Positions 33,950 through 43,957 of a stretch of DNA of 56,646 bases are shown here, one piece after another (the first letter of the stretch is position 1; each line of letters begins with the position of its first letter). Position numbers and translations under genes: made by a program. The stretch comes from Propionibacteriaceae bacterium. GTDB lineage: Bacteria > Actinomycetota > Actinomycetes > Propionibacteriales > Propionibacteriaceae. Location of the stretch: contig JAUNKK010000011.1 of assembly GCA_030532825.1 (NCBI GenBank), positions 1 through 56,646 of the forward strand, in the 5' to 3' direction. Under the pieces are notes generated by a model. That model did not search any database. It worked only from the letters and a program-made list of their open reading frames with translations, and was not told the origin of the DNA.

Positions 33950-34840
33950 ATGGCTGCCAAGCACCAGCGGCGCTCCCTGCGCGGCAAAGGCCCCACGCCC
34001 CGGGCCGAGGATCGCGTGTATCACAAGGCCTACAAGGCGAAACAGGAGGCGCTGCGCCGCCAGGCCAACCGCCCTCGCTCCAAGCCCTCCCGCACCCCAG
34101 TGGGAGCAGACTGGGTGGTGGGCCGCAACCCCGTCCTGGAGGCTCTGCAAGCGGGGCTGCCCGTGAAGCAGGCGTACGTGGCCGAAGGGGCGGAGCGCGA
34201 CGACCGGTTGCGCGACATCCTGAAGTTCGCCGCGGAGCACTCGCTGCCGCTGCTGCAGGTCACCCGCGCCGAGCTAGACCGCGTCACGGGTGGGCTGGTG
34301 CATCAGGGCGTGGCGCTGCAACTCCCGGCCTACGACTACGCGGATGCCGACGATGTCTTCGAGGCGGCCCTGGAGATACCGGAGCGGGGCCTCGTGGTGG
34401 CCCTCGACGGCGTAACGGATCCGCGAAATCTCGGGGCAATCATTCGGTCAGCAGCCGCGTTCGGCGCGCAGGGCGTGGTGATTCCGGCACGGCGTTCGGC
34501 GTCGATGACCGCAGCGGCGTGGAAGACATCGGCGGGTGCTGCCGCGCGGATCCCCGTCGCGAAAGTGACGAATCTCAACCAGCTACTGCGCCGGGCCTCG
34601 GGGGCTGGCTTCACCGTGGTCGGCTTGGCGGGCGAGGGCAAGACCCCGCTGTCGGGGCTGCCTGGCGCGGACGGCCCGCTGCTGCTGGTGGTTGGGTCGG
34701 AGGGCGACGGCCTGGCGCGCTTGGTGCGGGAGCACTGCGACGCGCTGGTGTCCATCCCGATTGCCAGCCAGGTGGAGTCGCTCAACGCATCCGTGGCCGC
34801 GGCTGTGGCGCTGTACGAGATCACGCAGCAGCGGGCCTAA
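33950..34840 (+). CDS. rlmB: 23S rRNA (guanosine-2'-O)-methyltransferase RlmB/TrmH family
   Basis: A 296-residue SPOUT methyltransferase. It has a basic N-terminal extension, a substrate-binding domain starting WVVGRNPVLEALQAG, and the knotted catalytic domain with ALDGVTDPRNLGAIIRSA, LLLVVGSEGDGLARL and SIPIASQVESLNASVAAAV. It methylates a 23S rRNA guanosine in the ribosome's peptidyl-transferase region in the well-studied homolog. Starts immediately after cysS, and its stop overlaps that of the convergent paralog by 4 nt. Confidence 0.94.
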   Translation: MAAKHQRRSLRGKGPTPRAEDRVYHKAYKAKQEALRRQANRPRSKPSRTPVGADWVVGRNPVLEALQAGLPVKQAYVAEGAERDDRLRDILKFAAEHSLPLLQVTRAELDRVTGGLVHQGVALQLPAYDYADADDVFEAALEIPERGLVVALDGVTDPRNLGAIIRSAAAFGAQGVVIPARRSASMTAAAWKTSAGAAARIPVAKVTNLNQLLRRASGAGFTVVGLAGEGKTPLSGLPGADGPLLLVVGSEGDGLARLVREHCDALVSIPIASQVESLNASVAAAVALYEITQQRA

Positions 34841-35873
34841 TGCTCAATGCTGCGCTGCTCTCCGCTTAGCATCTTGGGGGCTTCCTCTGGGGTCGGCAGA
34901 CAGTACAGGGCCAGGGAACCCAGCAGCCGGGTGACGGTGGCCATCGCTGCTTCCTTCTCCCCCGCCACAGTGGCCTCCGTGGCTAGCCGCGCCGCCTTGG
35001 CGGCCCGCGCGGCGTCGTCCTGCGCCTCGGCCGGGAGATGCCGCAGCCCCAACCGCTCCGCGTTCTTCCGAGCCGTTTCGAACGTCAAGTCCAGCTCATC
35101 CGCCAGGTCCGCCGCCGCATCAAGGCTCAGCTTCTGCTCTACGTCGTCCCATTTCATCAGGAGCAGCTCGAAGTCCCGGGGCAACGGCGCTGCTGAATCA
35201 AACAACGCGGCATTCTCGATCCGGTACACCAGATCCGACAGCAACTCGCCGTAGGTCTCCTTCAAAACCGCAACCCGCGCCCGTCCGTCGCTCCGGGACA
35301 ACGACTGGCCTTCCACCCGGCCCTCTGCCTTCCACTGGTCTACCCGCTCCCGGACCGTGCTCAAGGGCAGCGCAATAGGCCGACCGCGCCCAGGGTCAAT
35401 CACTCTATTCTCGCCGCGCCTCTCCCATTGCAAGAATGCAATCCCGCCCACGGTGGCGATACATGCCGCAAGGCCCCAGACCCATAAGACCCACGGGGCG
35501 TCTACCGCGAAGGGAATCCCCGACAACAAAAGAATGAGCAGGTAAAAGCCTGCCAGCCAAATCGCCGAAACTCCCGCTGCTCGGCATGGGTTCGTTGCAA
35601 TTGAACCTGTGGGACGGCGAACGCTATGTCTAGCGGGGCGGACATTTCGGCGATGACGAACGATGCCAGGCTGCGTTCGGCGGCGACTTCATCAACCATT
35701 GAGTAGCGGCCGCCTAATTCTCCGTGGCGTAGGGTGATGACAGCGGGTGCTAGCAGTCCCGGGGATTGGTTCTCACCCCGGAGCACCACGAGTTCCATGT
35801 TCTGCAGACGCAGCAGCAATGACTTGCCGTCGAGGCTGCCGAGCGTGGCCGTCCCCGGCCACAGGTTGCCAAT
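34837..35873 (-). pseudogene. Frameshifted copy A of a tandem membrane-protein family
   Basis: The C-terminal 230 residues (two helices, then YRIENAALFDSAAPLPRDFE, TARKNAERLGLRHLP and LPTPEEAPKML) closely match copy B just upstream. The matching N-terminal half (LGSLDGKSLLLRLQNMELVV) is in another frame, with the shift at about 35540-35590, and no good start codon exists for it: it simply begins at the copy B stop. A shortened membrane protein could still be made from a TTG at 35529. The function is unknown. Confidence 0.7.
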
Positions 35874-36955
35874 CAGTTGGGCTCAATGCTTCTCGGGCCT
35901 CCTGCCAGCATCTTCGGGGCTTCCTCTGGGGTCGGCAGATAATACAGGGCCAGAGAACTCAACAGCCGGGTGACGGTGGCCGTTGCTGCTTCCTTCTCCC
36001 CCGGTGAAGTGGCCTCTGCTGCTAGCCGAGCTGCTTTCGCGGCTCGCGCGGCGTCCGCCTGAGCATCGACGGGTAGATGCCCTAGGCCTAACCGCTCCGC
36101 GTTCTTTCTGGCGGTGTTGAAAGCCAACTCTAGTTCGCTCGCTAGCCGCGATACTCCAGCCGAATCGAGATTCGCCGCCTCGTCGTCCCACCTCATGAGC
36201 AATAGTTCGAACTCCCGGGTGAGGGGCACGGCCGAATCGAACAGAGCCGCGTTCTCGATCCGGTAGACCATGTCGGTCATCAGCTTCGCGTAGGTGTCCT
36301 TGAGTTCTTCTACGCTCCGCCGTGCGTCGCGGTGCGAAGAAGGCGAAGAAGAAGACGACGAGATCACGCGCCCCGGGGCCGAGCCCGAGACCACCAACCG
36401 CCGGACCACAATGTCGACGGGAACGAAGTCGCGCTTGCTGGTCGGGGAGTCGAGGACGGAGTTCACGACGTATTTTTGGTAGCCCTTCACATAAAGGAAG
36501 CTGGCTCCACCGCCCATCAGCAGAGGCAAGAACGATAGGAAGCCATCAACGGTGGTCAGCCGCCCAAGCACTGAGGCCACCACAACGAGTACGACGAAAC
36601 CGCACAGCAGCGCTCCCCAAGCGGGGCCGCGACGGTTCCGCACCGAACCCCACCGGATGCGGGGCACCAGCATCGCCCGCGTCGTTGCTTTGCCCCATTG
36701 GCTGCTAACGAACTCACGCAGGCTGGTAAAGCCAGGCACGGCCAACTGGGCTGTGGCGTTGCGTCCCAACACCCCATGAATCACCGATACCCAGGTGGGT
36801 CCTGCCACAAACACCACACGTGGCGGGGCCCCCACCCCTACGAGCAGAACTTCTTCATTGCCGTAGGGATCCTGCATGAGCAGCGCCAGATGCTTGCCCA
36901 CTAGCGACTCGAGCGGAGCATCGGGGTCGACTGCCCAGTGGCCTTGGGAACTCAT
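35873..36955 (-). CDS. Uncharacterised membrane protein, copy B (intact)
   Basis: A 360-residue protein: a soluble N-terminal domain of about 110 residues, two helices (LLCGFVVLVVVASVLG, LSFLPLLMGGGASFLYV), a polar linker with a serine run, and a helical C-terminal domain rich in Ala, Glu and Leu (MVYRIENAALFDSAVPLTRE, DAARAAKAARLAAEATSPGE, ending LPTPEEAPKML). ATG 36955 follows GGAG and overlaps the stop of the decayed copy C. I do not recognise the family. Three tandem copies suggest a locus that duplicates and decays, as toxin-immunity and surface-adaptation genes often do. Confidence 0.75.
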   Translation of the reverse strand: MSSQGHWAVDPDAPLESLVGKHLALLMQDPYGNEEVLLVGVGAPPRVVFVAGPTWVSVIHGVLGRNATAQLAVPGFTSLREFVSSQWGKATTRAMLVPRIRWGSVRNRRGPAWGALLCGFVVLVVVASVLGRLTTVDGFLSFLPLLMGGGASFLYVKGYQKYVVNSVLDSPTSKRDFVPVDIVVRRLVVSGSAPGRVISSSSSSPSSHRDARRSVEELKDTYAKLMTDMVYRIENAALFDSAVPLTREFELLLMRWDDEAANLDSAGVSRLASELELAFNTARKNAERLGLGHLPVDAQADAARAAKAARLAAEATSPGEKEAATATVTRLLSSLALYYLPTPEEAPKMLAGGPRSIEPN

Positions 36956-37269
36956 CAACGCTCCGCCCTATCGCCCGGAACCAACACTTCTGCGCTGAAG
37001 GCTACGCCAATAGGGGAACCACCGAGGCCTCTCCGCTCGCCGGTCAGCATTTTCGGTTTCTCCTCTGGGATCGACGGGTAGTACAGCTTTTCGGGCCCTA
37101 ACAGTTGGGTGACAGTGGCCGTCGTGCCCCCTCTCCTTCTTACAACATCAGTCTCAACTGCCAGCCGTGCTGCCCTCGCAGCGCACCCAAGAACGCCGGC
37201 TGGACGATGCCGCAACCCCAAGAGCGACCTGCCATCGTACGAAGGCCCCGTGGGCTGCCGCTGAATCAC
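36955..37269 (-). pseudogene. Decayed copy C of the tandem family
   Basis: The frame contains LGLRHRPAGV, CAARAARLAVETDVV, TATVTQLLGPEKLYY and PSIPEEKPKMLTGERRG, a degraded version of the C-terminal end of copies A and B. The N-terminal domain and helices are missing. Its stop (36957-36955) overlaps the copy B start, which suggests the copies were once a coupled operon. Up to the glyA promoter nothing else is seen. Confidence 0.6.
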
Positions 37270-37278
37270 TCAAGAAGG

Positions 37279-37314
37279 TTACCGGAGCCCGGAGTCAGGC
37301 AGTAGATTGACTCC
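37279..37314 (+). promoter_or_regulatory. Candidate glyA promoter with inverted repeat
   Basis: TAGATT (37303-37308) fits a -10, and TTACCG (37279-37284) is a weak -35 at 18-bp spacing. Perfect arms GGAGTC (37291-37296) and GACTCC (37309-37314) flank the -10, so a repressor site or a short leader hairpin is possible. Confidence 0.35.
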
Positions 37315-37352
37315 AGGGCTTGAGCCCCACTACCCCACCCACAGGAGAACAC

Positions 37353-38789
37353 ATGAGCGACAACGAAGCGATCTCGTCGGCCTACCGGACCCTACTTGGC
37401 ATCGTCGGGGACGTGGAACCGCGTATCGCCCAAGCCACGCGGCAGGAGTTGACGGACCAGCGCGCATCCCTGAAACTCATCGCGTCGGAGAACTACGCCA
37501 GCCTCCCCGTCCTAGCCGCGATGGGCACCTGGCTCAGCGACAAGTACGCCGAAGGCACCGCCGGGCACCGCTTCTACGCAGGCTGTCAGAACGTCGATAC
37601 GGTGGAATCCGTGGCTGCCGAGCATGCCCGGGAGCTGTTCGGCGCCGAATACGCCTACGCGCAACCACACTCGGGAATTGACGCGAATCTCACGGCCTAC
37701 TGGGCCATCCTCGCCCACCACATTGAAACCCCGGCCCTGGCTGAGTTCGGCGCCAAGAACGTCTCCGAACTCAGCGAAGAGGATTGGGAGACGCTGCGCG
37801 CCCGCTTCGGCAACCAGCGTCTCATGGGCATGAGCCTTGATGCGGGCGGCCACCTGACCCACGGTTTCCGGCCCAACGTGTCCGGGAAGATGTTCCACCA
37901 GCGTTCCTACGGCACCGACCCGGCGACGGGACTACTGGACTACGACGCCTTGGCTGCGCAGGCCGCCGAGTTCAAGCCGCTCATCATCGTCGCCGGCTAC
38001 TCGGCCTACCCACGGCGCATCAACTTCGCAAAGATGCGGGAGATCGCCGACTCGGTGGGCGCGGTGCTGATGGTGGACATGGCCCACTTCGCGGGTCTCG
38101 TCGCGGGCAAGGTCTTCACCGGCGACGAAGACCCCATCCCCCACGCTCAGGTCGTCACCACCACAACCCACAAGTCACTGCGCGGGCCCCGCGGCGGCCT
38201 GGTGCTGGCCACCAAGGACTACGCCCCCGACGTTGACCGCGGCTGCCCAATGGTGCTGGGAGGTCCCCTGTCCCACGTGATGGCCGCGAAGGCCGTGGCG
38301 CTGGCGGAGGCCCGCACCAAGGCGTTCCAGGACTACGCAGGCCGGGTCGTCGACAACGCCCGTGCACTCGCCGAGGGGCTGTTGAAGCGTGGCGGCAAGC
38401 TCGTGACAGGCGGCACCGACAACCACATCGTGTTGCTTGACGTCACGTCCTTTGGCGTAACCGGCCGCCAGGCCGAATCCGCGCTGCTGGATGCTGGCAT
38501 CGTCACCAACCGCAACTCGGTTCCCAACGACCCGAACGGGGCGTGGTACACCTCAGGCGTGCGGCTTGGTGCCCCCGCCTTGACGTCACGCGGCTTCACC
38601 ACCGCCGACATGGACGAGGTGGCCGCCATGATCACCGACGTTCTGAAGCGCACCGAGCCAACCCTCACGAAAGACGGCAAGCCCGGCAAGGCCAAGTACG
38701 ACCTGGCGGCCGAGGTCGCCGAGGGTTCCCGCGAACGCGCGGCGAAGCTCCTTGAGATGCGTCCCCTGTACCCCGGTTTGGAGGTCTAA
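37353..38789 (+). CDS. glyA: Serine hydroxymethyltransferase
   Basis: A PLP enzyme converting serine and tetrahydrofolate to glycine and methylene-THF. It has 478 residues: [20 protein letters not shown], the PLP lysine region [16 protein letters not shown], and [14 protein letters not shown]. It is longer than E. coli GlyA because of an insertion (about residues 115-170, [20 protein letters not shown] and following), a variant seen in actinobacteria. ATG 37353 follows AGGAG. Its stop overlaps that of convergent ugd by 4 nt. Confidence 0.95.
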   Translation: MSDNEAISSAYRTLLGIVGDVEPRIAQATRQELTDQRASLKLIASENYASLPVLAAMGTWLSDKYAEGTAGHRFYAGCQNVDTVESVAAEHARELFGAEYAYAQPHSGIDANLTAYWAILAHHIETPALAEFGAKNVSELSEEDWETLRARFGNQRLMGMSLDAGGHLTHGFRPNVSGKMFHQRSYGTDPATGLLDYDALAAQAAEFKPLIIVAGYSAYPRRINFAKMREIADSVGAVLMVDMAHFAGLVAGKVFTGDEDPIPHAQVVTTTTHKSLRGPRGGLVLATKDYAPDVDRGCPMVLGGPLSHVMAAKAVALAEARTKAFQDYAGRVVDNARALAEGLLKRGGKLVTGGTDNHIVLLDVTSFGVTGRQAESALLDAGIVTNRNSVPNDPNGAWYTSGVRLGAPALTSRGFTTADMDEVAAMITDVLKRTEPTLTKDGKPGKAKYDLAAEVAEGSRERAAKLLEMRPLYPGLEV

Positions 38790-40090
38790 CGCCCCAGCCC
38801 GTGGTAAGTCCACCCCGCCTCGCTCCAGCGCTGCGGATCCAGGGCGTTGCGGCCATCGATGATCTCGGCGCGCCGCACCAGGGAGGCGACCGCCGGGTCG
38901 AGGTCCACGTACTCGGCCCATTCGGTGAGTAGCAGCACCAAGTCCGCGTCGCGCAGCACATCCTCGGTACGAGGTTCCAGCGCGAGTTCGGGGTGGCGCT
39001 GGGCGACGACATGCAGAGCTTTCGGGTCGGTGACGCGCACATGGGCGCCCAGTCGCTGAAGCCGCAGCGCGATGTCCAAGGCGGGCGAGTCGCGGATATC
39101 GTCGCTGTTCGGCTTGAAAGAGGCGCCCAGCACCGCGATGTTCTTGCCCGCGATGTCGCCCAAGCTTTGCTGAGCCAGGCTGACGACGCGGTCACGGCGA
39201 CGCTGGTTGATAGCATCGACCTGACGCAGGAAAGACACGGCGTCATCGACGCCCAGTTCCTCAGCACGGGCTACAAAGGCACGGATGTCTTTGGGCAGGC
39301 AGCCACCACCGAAACCGACCCCAGCTCCCAGGAAGCGATGCCCGATGCGGGCGTCGTGGCCGAGAGCCTTGGCTAGGGCGGTGACATCGCCCCCTGTCGC
39401 CTCACACAACTCCGCCATGGCATTGATGAAACTGATCTTGGTAGCCAGGAACGAGTTCGCCGCCACCTTCACCAGCTCGGCGGTGGCGTAGTCCGCAACG
39501 ATCAGCGGAATGCCCTCAGCGAGCAGCGGCGCGTAGGCTTCGTCCAGCCGGGTGCGTCCCCGCTCCGCGAATTCGGGGTCGCTGCTCAACCCGTACACGA
39601 TCCGGTCGGGATGAAGTGTGTCCTGGACGGCGAAGCCCTCCCGCAGGAACTCGGGATTCCATACCAGCGCGATGCCGACCTCAGCTAAGCGGGCGGCCAG
39701 CCGTTCCGCAGTACCGACGGGGACGGTGGACTTACCGACCACAACAGCTCCAGCCCCGACGTTCGCGAGCACCGTCTCGACGGCGGCCTCAAGGTAGCTG
39801 AGATCGGCCGCACCGGTGGCGGACTGCGGGGTGCCGACGGCGATGAAATGCAGGTCGATCTCAGCCAGTTCGGCCGCGCTGGGGGTGGCGGTAAACCGCA
39901 ACCGGCCAGTGGCGAGCGTGGGCCGCAGCAGATCCTCGAACCCGGGCTCGTAGAAGGGCGGGGCGCCCTCGGTCAGAGCCTGGACCTTCGCGACGTCGAC
40001 GTCGACGCCCAGCACGTCATGCCCGAGGCTGGCCATGCAAGCCGCATGGACGGCTCCGAGATAACCACATCCGATGATGGAGATTTTCAT
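38786..40090 (-). CDS. ugd: UDP-glucose 6-dehydrogenase
   Basis: It oxidises UDP-glucose to UDP-glucuronate with two NAD+. There are 434 residues: NAD-binding [42 protein letters not shown], catalytic Cys in [14 protein letters not shown] and a C-terminal UDP-binding domain with [20 protein letters not shown] 40090 follows AGGA and overlaps the stop of the upstream phosphotransferase gene (ATGA). As the last gene of the glycan operon, it would supply glucuronate units to the glycosyltransferases upstream. Confidence 0.95.
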   Translation of the reverse strand: MKISIIGCGYLGAVHAACMASLGHDVLGVDVDVAKVQALTEGAPPFYEPGFEDLLRPTLATGRLRFTATPSAAELAEIDLHFIAVGTPQSATGAADLSYLEAAVETVLANVGAGAVVVGKSTVPVGTAERLAARLAEVGIALVWNPEFLREGFAVQDTLHPDRIVYGLSSDPEFAERGRTRLDEAYAPLLAEGIPLIVADYATAELVKVAANSFLATKISFINAMAELCEATGGDVTALAKALGHDARIGHRFLGAGVGFGGGCLPKDIRAFVARAEELGVDDAVSFLRQVDAINQRRRDRVVSLAQQSLGDIAGKNIAVLGASFKPNSDDIRDSPALDIALRLQRLGAHVRVTDPKALHVVAQRHPELALEPRTEDVLRDADLVLLLTEWAEYVDLDPAVASLVRRAEIIDGRNALDPQRWSEAGWTYHGLGR

Positions 40091-41061
40091 GTTGCAGTTC
40101 CTAACGAGAGGGTTTGTTCCACCCATGTCGGCAGCCAGCGTGCGGCCGTGGGCCGGAAGGCGTAAACGAAAACCAGCCGCAGCCGGGTGGTGCGGTGGTA
40201 GGCGGAGAATCGCCTGGGGTCATGGGGCAGTTGAGCCAGCACGTCGAGGACAGGGCTGGGGTCGGCCAGGCTGCCTTGCAGGTGGCGCAACTCGACATGC
40301 GCCCACAGGTTTGCGACGTCAAGGGCGGCCTCGCCGCAAGCGGCCGTGTCGCAGTCGAGCAGACCGAGGTTCGCGCCGTCCCACAGCAGTTGCTTGTCGT
40401 GCAGGTCCCGATGGATCGTCGAGCTAGGGCCATCCCCGCTGGTCAGGTCGCGGCAGGTGTGCTCGACGGCGGACCGCAACGCCGCCAGATCGGGCAGCAC
40501 TTGGTGCTCTTCCGCCCAAGCGAGCCACTGGGTCAGGACGCGAGCTTCGTCGGCAGGGCCGTGGCGTGGCAGCTCGGCGGGGCGGGCTGTCACCTCAGGC
40601 CAGGCCTGGACGAACCGCTGCCACCCGGGTAGCGCGGCGTCACCGAGGGCGTGGAGGCTTCGCCCTGGGAGCCGCTGAAAGTCGACGCGGCTGCTGGAGT
40701 ATCCCAGTACGCGGGCGGCGGTGACTCCGGCACCGCGGGTAAGCTCCCGGACCTGCTCGGAGGCCTCGGCTACGGGAGCCGCACGGCCAGGGCGCAGCAG
40801 CTTGCTGGCGAACTCATCGCCGAGCAGCACTGCGCGGCGGCCCAGCCGGTGGACGACGAGTTCCGCATCCGTGCCAGGGTGCAGGTCCGGCAGGGCCGGG
40901 TCGGATGCGTATTCAGCCAGCCGGGCCACTCCGTCGGCTGAGATCGCACCTGCGCGGAGCCGCCCGCGGGCATCGGTTTGTTCAAAGGTCAGGCCGCGAT
41001 CCTTGGCGGGCCAGGCGCGCCGTACCTGCGGCAACGACCGGACGGTCTCCAGGGCAGTCAT
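40087..41061 (-). CDS. Kinase-fold phosphotransferase (APH-like), second of a pair
   Basis: A 324-residue protein with the aminoglycoside-phosphotransferase/choline-kinase fold. The catalytic loop is STIHRDLHDKQLLWDG and the metal-binding strand GLLDCDTAACGEAALDVANL. The usual Asn of HxDxxxxN is Gln. The N-terminal region (LVVHRLGRRAVLLGDEFASK) may hold the ATP-binding lysine. The substrate is unknown; in this operon it could phosphorylate a sugar or lipid intermediate. It overlaps both neighbours by 4 nt. Confidence 0.8.
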   Translation of the reverse strand: MTALETVRSLPQVRRAWPAKDRGLTFEQTDARGRLRAGAISADGVARLAEYASDPALPDLHPGTDAELVVHRLGRRAVLLGDEFASKLLRPGRAAPVAEASEQVRELTRGAGVTAARVLGYSSSRVDFQRLPGRSLHALGDAALPGWQRFVQAWPEVTARPAELPRHGPADEARVLTQWLAWAEEHQVLPDLAALRSAVEHTCRDLTSGDGPSSTIHRDLHDKQLLWDGANLGLLDCDTAACGEAALDVANLWAHVELRHLQGSLADPSPVLDVLAQLPHDPRRFSAYHRTTRLRLVFVYAFRPTAARWLPTWVEQTLSLGTAT

Positions 41062-42158
41062 GCCAGCACCTCCGCTACGCGGTCCAAGTTGGCCGCCACC
41101 TCCGACTCCCAGGTTGGGGAGGCCAGTCGCAACGGGTCGATCGCCCGCAGCACAAGCGACCCGGCAACAGCCTGGCGCAGCGCCTCGCTGGACGGCAAGA
41201 TACCTCCGCCCAGCTGATAACCATCCAGGAAGCGGGCACCCGTGGCGTCATCCACGACGGCCAAGAAGGAGCCGAGGTCGGCGGCCCGGGGGGCCAGGCA
41301 GGCGCGGTCGAAGTCAGTGAGCCACACGTTCCCACTGTCGACCAACACCTGGTCGGGCGAAAGGTCCCCGTGCGACAAGACGGGCGTGGCCGTGGGCGAG
41401 ATCCTCAGCCGACGCGCGACCATGCGCACGCGTTGGGCAAGCTCGGGCGCGAGCACGTTGAGGAGCCGGGCATGGATGCGGGCCTGCTGGAGGGGGTCGA
41501 GTCCGCGCCCGACCAGCTCGACTCGCTGGTCTTGGGGGATGTTCGTGGTGGCGTGCAGTTTGGCGACGGCGCGGCCCACGGCAGCGGCGGCGTTCGGGTC
41601 TGGGAGAGCCGCGAGGTCCCCGTCACCAGTGAAGGCGTAGACGCTGATGCCTTGCAGTCCCCCATCGTCCAGGCGCTCCGGGGTAGGCACGGTTTGAGCG
41701 ACGAAGCGGTCGAAGGCTACCCTGAGGGGATGCACGCTGGCGGTGACGCGCACAATCGTCCGCCCTTGCCGCAGCACTACGCGCCGCTGCGGGTTGTAAC
41801 GCAGCACCAGTTCCGGCTGCCAGGGGCCGATGAGTCCGGCCTCGCCTGCAGCGTGCAGCCTGCCCAGCAGCTTGGGGTCGGCCAGCACCGGGCCGGCCTG
41901 CAGGGTCACCCCATCTAGATCACGTTGGCTGGTGCTCAGGCCGAGATGTGCGGCGGCGCGCTCGGTTTTCGCGGCTTTCGTACGGCTCTTTGGCCAGAGC
42001 AGTCGCACCCACCCGGCGGGCTGCCCGTCCCGGGTTTCGACAGCGGCCGTAATGGAGGTCATGGGTTTGACGCGCAGACGGCTTGCCGTCACGTCACGGC
42101 CCAGCTGCGCGCTGAGCCAATCTGCGTCGAGGAGGCGTTTCAGCCAGATGGCGGTCAT
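41058..42158 (-). CDS. Kinase-fold phosphotransferase (APH-like), first of a pair
   Basis: A 366-residue relative of its downstream neighbour. The catalytic loop is PVLSHGDLSPDQVLVDSG and the metal-binding strand VWLTDFDRACLAPRAADLG; Gln again replaces the usual Asn. The N-terminal lobe is less clear. Such proteins also occur as regulators or maturation kinases, so the substrate is open. It overlaps the ABC transporter gene by 4 nt upstream and its neighbour by 4 nt downstream, so it belongs to the glycan operon. Confidence 0.8.
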   Translation of the reverse strand: MTAIWLKRLLDADWLSAQLGRDVTASRLRVKPMTSITAAVETRDGQPAGWVRLLWPKSRTKAAKTERAAAHLGLSTSQRDLDGVTLQAGPVLADPKLLGRLHAAGEAGLIGPWQPELVLRYNPQRRVVLRQGRTIVRVTASVHPLRVAFDRFVAQTVPTPERLDDGGLQGISVYAFTGDGDLAALPDPNAAAAVGRAVAKLHATTNIPQDQRVELVGRGLDPLQQARIHARLLNVLAPELAQRVRMVARRLRISPTATPVLSHGDLSPDQVLVDSGNVWLTDFDRACLAPRAADLGSFLAVVDDATGARFLDGYQLGGGILPSSEALRQAVAGSLVLRAIDPLRLASPTWESEVAANLDRVAEVLA

Positions 42159-43957
42159 CGTGTCTCCTGAATCCGGATGTCGTCGGCGTCCCGGCCGCTG
42201 GCCCGCACCCAGGCCCGGAACACCTCACTGGTGGCGATGAGTTCCTCGGGGCTGGCGTCTAGCCGGATCCGACCATCCTGCAACCACACCACACGGGAGG
42301 CCCGTAGCGCCACCTCGGCGTCATGGGTGACGGCGAGGGTCGTGCGGCCCGCTACCAGCTGGTCAATGGCGTCCAAGACCAGTTCGGCCGAGGCCGGATC
42401 GAGCCCAGTCGTGGCCTCGTCAAGGATCACGACGGGGGCGCGCCGCAACAGCGCCCGGGCGATGGCGATCCGCTGCCGCTGCCCGCCGGAAAGGGTGCCG
42501 CCGCGTTCCCCGACCGGGGTGTCATAACCCTCCGGCAAACCCATGATGAACTCATGGGCGTGCGCGGCGCGGGCAGCCGCCACCACCTCGGAATTGCTGG
42601 CGCCAGGGCGGCCAAGCTGGATGTTCTCGCCGATGGTACCGGTGAACAGCACCGCCTCCTGGTGAAGCAGCGAGATGTTGGCGCGCAATTCGGCTAGATC
42701 CAGCTGGGTGAGGGGGATACCGCCTAGTCGAACGGTCCCGGACACGGGGTCCAGGGCCCGCACCAGCAACGAGACCAGCGTCGACTTACCCGCCCCTGAC
42801 GGGCCGATAATCGCCACTCGCTCGCCCGGCTTCACCCGCAAGCTGAGGGCGTGCAGTACGTTCTCGCCGTCATAGCGGGCATAGACCCGGTCGAACTCGA
42901 TCTCGCCGACCGCCGACTGAGGCCGTACCGGGTCGGTCGGGGTGACGATGTCGGGGGTGATCGCCATGAGATCCGCAACCCGCTCCCCCGATGCGGAGGC
43001 GCGGGCGATGCGACCCGTGTACTTCGCCATGTCTCGCAGGGGTTTCATCGTGGTGCGCAGATAGGTGGTGAACAGCACGAGGTCACCCAGGGTCATCGCG
43101 CCATCGAGGACGCGCCAACCACCGCCGACAAGCACCACCGCGGAGGCCAAGCCGATGATGACGTCGGTGCCGCGTTCCAGCCGGGCCGCGAAACGCCGGG
43201 ACTTGACGCCCTCGGTCAGGGACAGCGAGTTGGCCTTCAGAAAGTGCCCCTCCACCATCCGCTCCAGCCCGTAGGCCTGCACCACCTTGATGGACGCCAG
43301 CGACTCTTGGGCCGTGTTGGCTAGGTGGCCTTCACCTTTACGGGTCTCGCGGGAGGCGGTAGTGATCTTTCGTGATGTCGGGCCAGAGGTGAGAGCGAAC
43401 GCCACGACGGCGACCAGCACGACACACGCCAGCAGCGGGTCGAGCACGAACATCACCACCGCCATCACCACTAGGGTTGCGACGTTGGCCAGCAAGGGCA
43501 GGCCGGCGGTGATGGCCACCTCCTGCATCCGGGCGACATCACTGACGATCCGCTGCACGGTGTCGGCGCTGCGGTTGCGGGAGTGGAACAGCTGGGACAG
43601 GCTCTGGACGTGACGGAAGACGCGCGCGCGCAGCGACGTGGCGGCCCGGGACCCCACGAGTGCGAAACACACCGTGGCCATGTAGTTCCCCAGCGCGCGG
43701 AGGGCGACAATCACGATCAGCGCGGTCCCACAGATCACCAGCAGCTGGACCGTCGCAGGTTCCTGGGGCACGTTCGCGCCAAGCGCCGCGGTGATGCCAT
43801 CCACCACGATCTTCATGGGCCAAGGCTCCAACACCCGGAACACCACCTCAAACAGCAGCGCCACGACACCCCAAGCTATGAGGCCACGGTGCGGGGTGAT
43901 GTCGGGTGCAATCAGATCCAGGGTGCGCCGCATTGGTTTGGCACTGTGCTTAGCCAT
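42155..43957 (-). CDS. ABC exporter, fused permease and ATPase
   Basis: A 600-residue half-transporter with six helices in the first 320 residues and a nucleotide-binding domain after: Walker A GPSGAGKSTLV, signature LSGGQRQRIAIARALL, Walker B VVILDEATTGLD and the His switch TLAVTHDAEV. As a homodimer it would export a hydrophobic or glycosylated substrate. ATG 43957 (AKHSAKPMRRT) overlaps the upstream glycosyltransferase by 8 nt. The context points to export of a lipid-linked or small glycoconjugate made by this operon. Confidence 0.92.
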   Translation of the reverse strand: MAKHSAKPMRRTLDLIAPDITPHRGLIAWGVVALLFEVVFRVLEPWPMKIVVDGITAALGANVPQEPATVQLLVICGTALIVIVALRALGNYMATVCFALVGSRAATSLRARVFRHVQSLSQLFHSRNRSADTVQRIVSDVARMQEVAITAGLPLLANVATLVVMAVVMFVLDPLLACVVLVAVVAFALTSGPTSRKITTASRETRKGEGHLANTAQESLASIKVVQAYGLERMVEGHFLKANSLSLTEGVKSRRFAARLERGTDVIIGLASAVVLVGGGWRVLDGAMTLGDLVLFTTYLRTTMKPLRDMAKYTGRIARASASGERVADLMAITPDIVTPTDPVRPQSAVGEIEFDRVYARYDGENVLHALSLRVKPGERVAIIGPSGAGKSTLVSLLVRALDPVSGTVRLGGIPLTQLDLAELRANISLLHQEAVLFTGTIGENIQLGRPGASNSEVVAAARAAHAHEFIMGLPEGYDTPVGERGGTLSGGQRQRIAIARALLRRAPVVILDEATTGLDPASAELVLDAIDQLVAGRTTLAVTHDAEVALRASRVVWLQDGRIRLDASPEELIATSEVFRAWVRASGRDADDIRIQETR

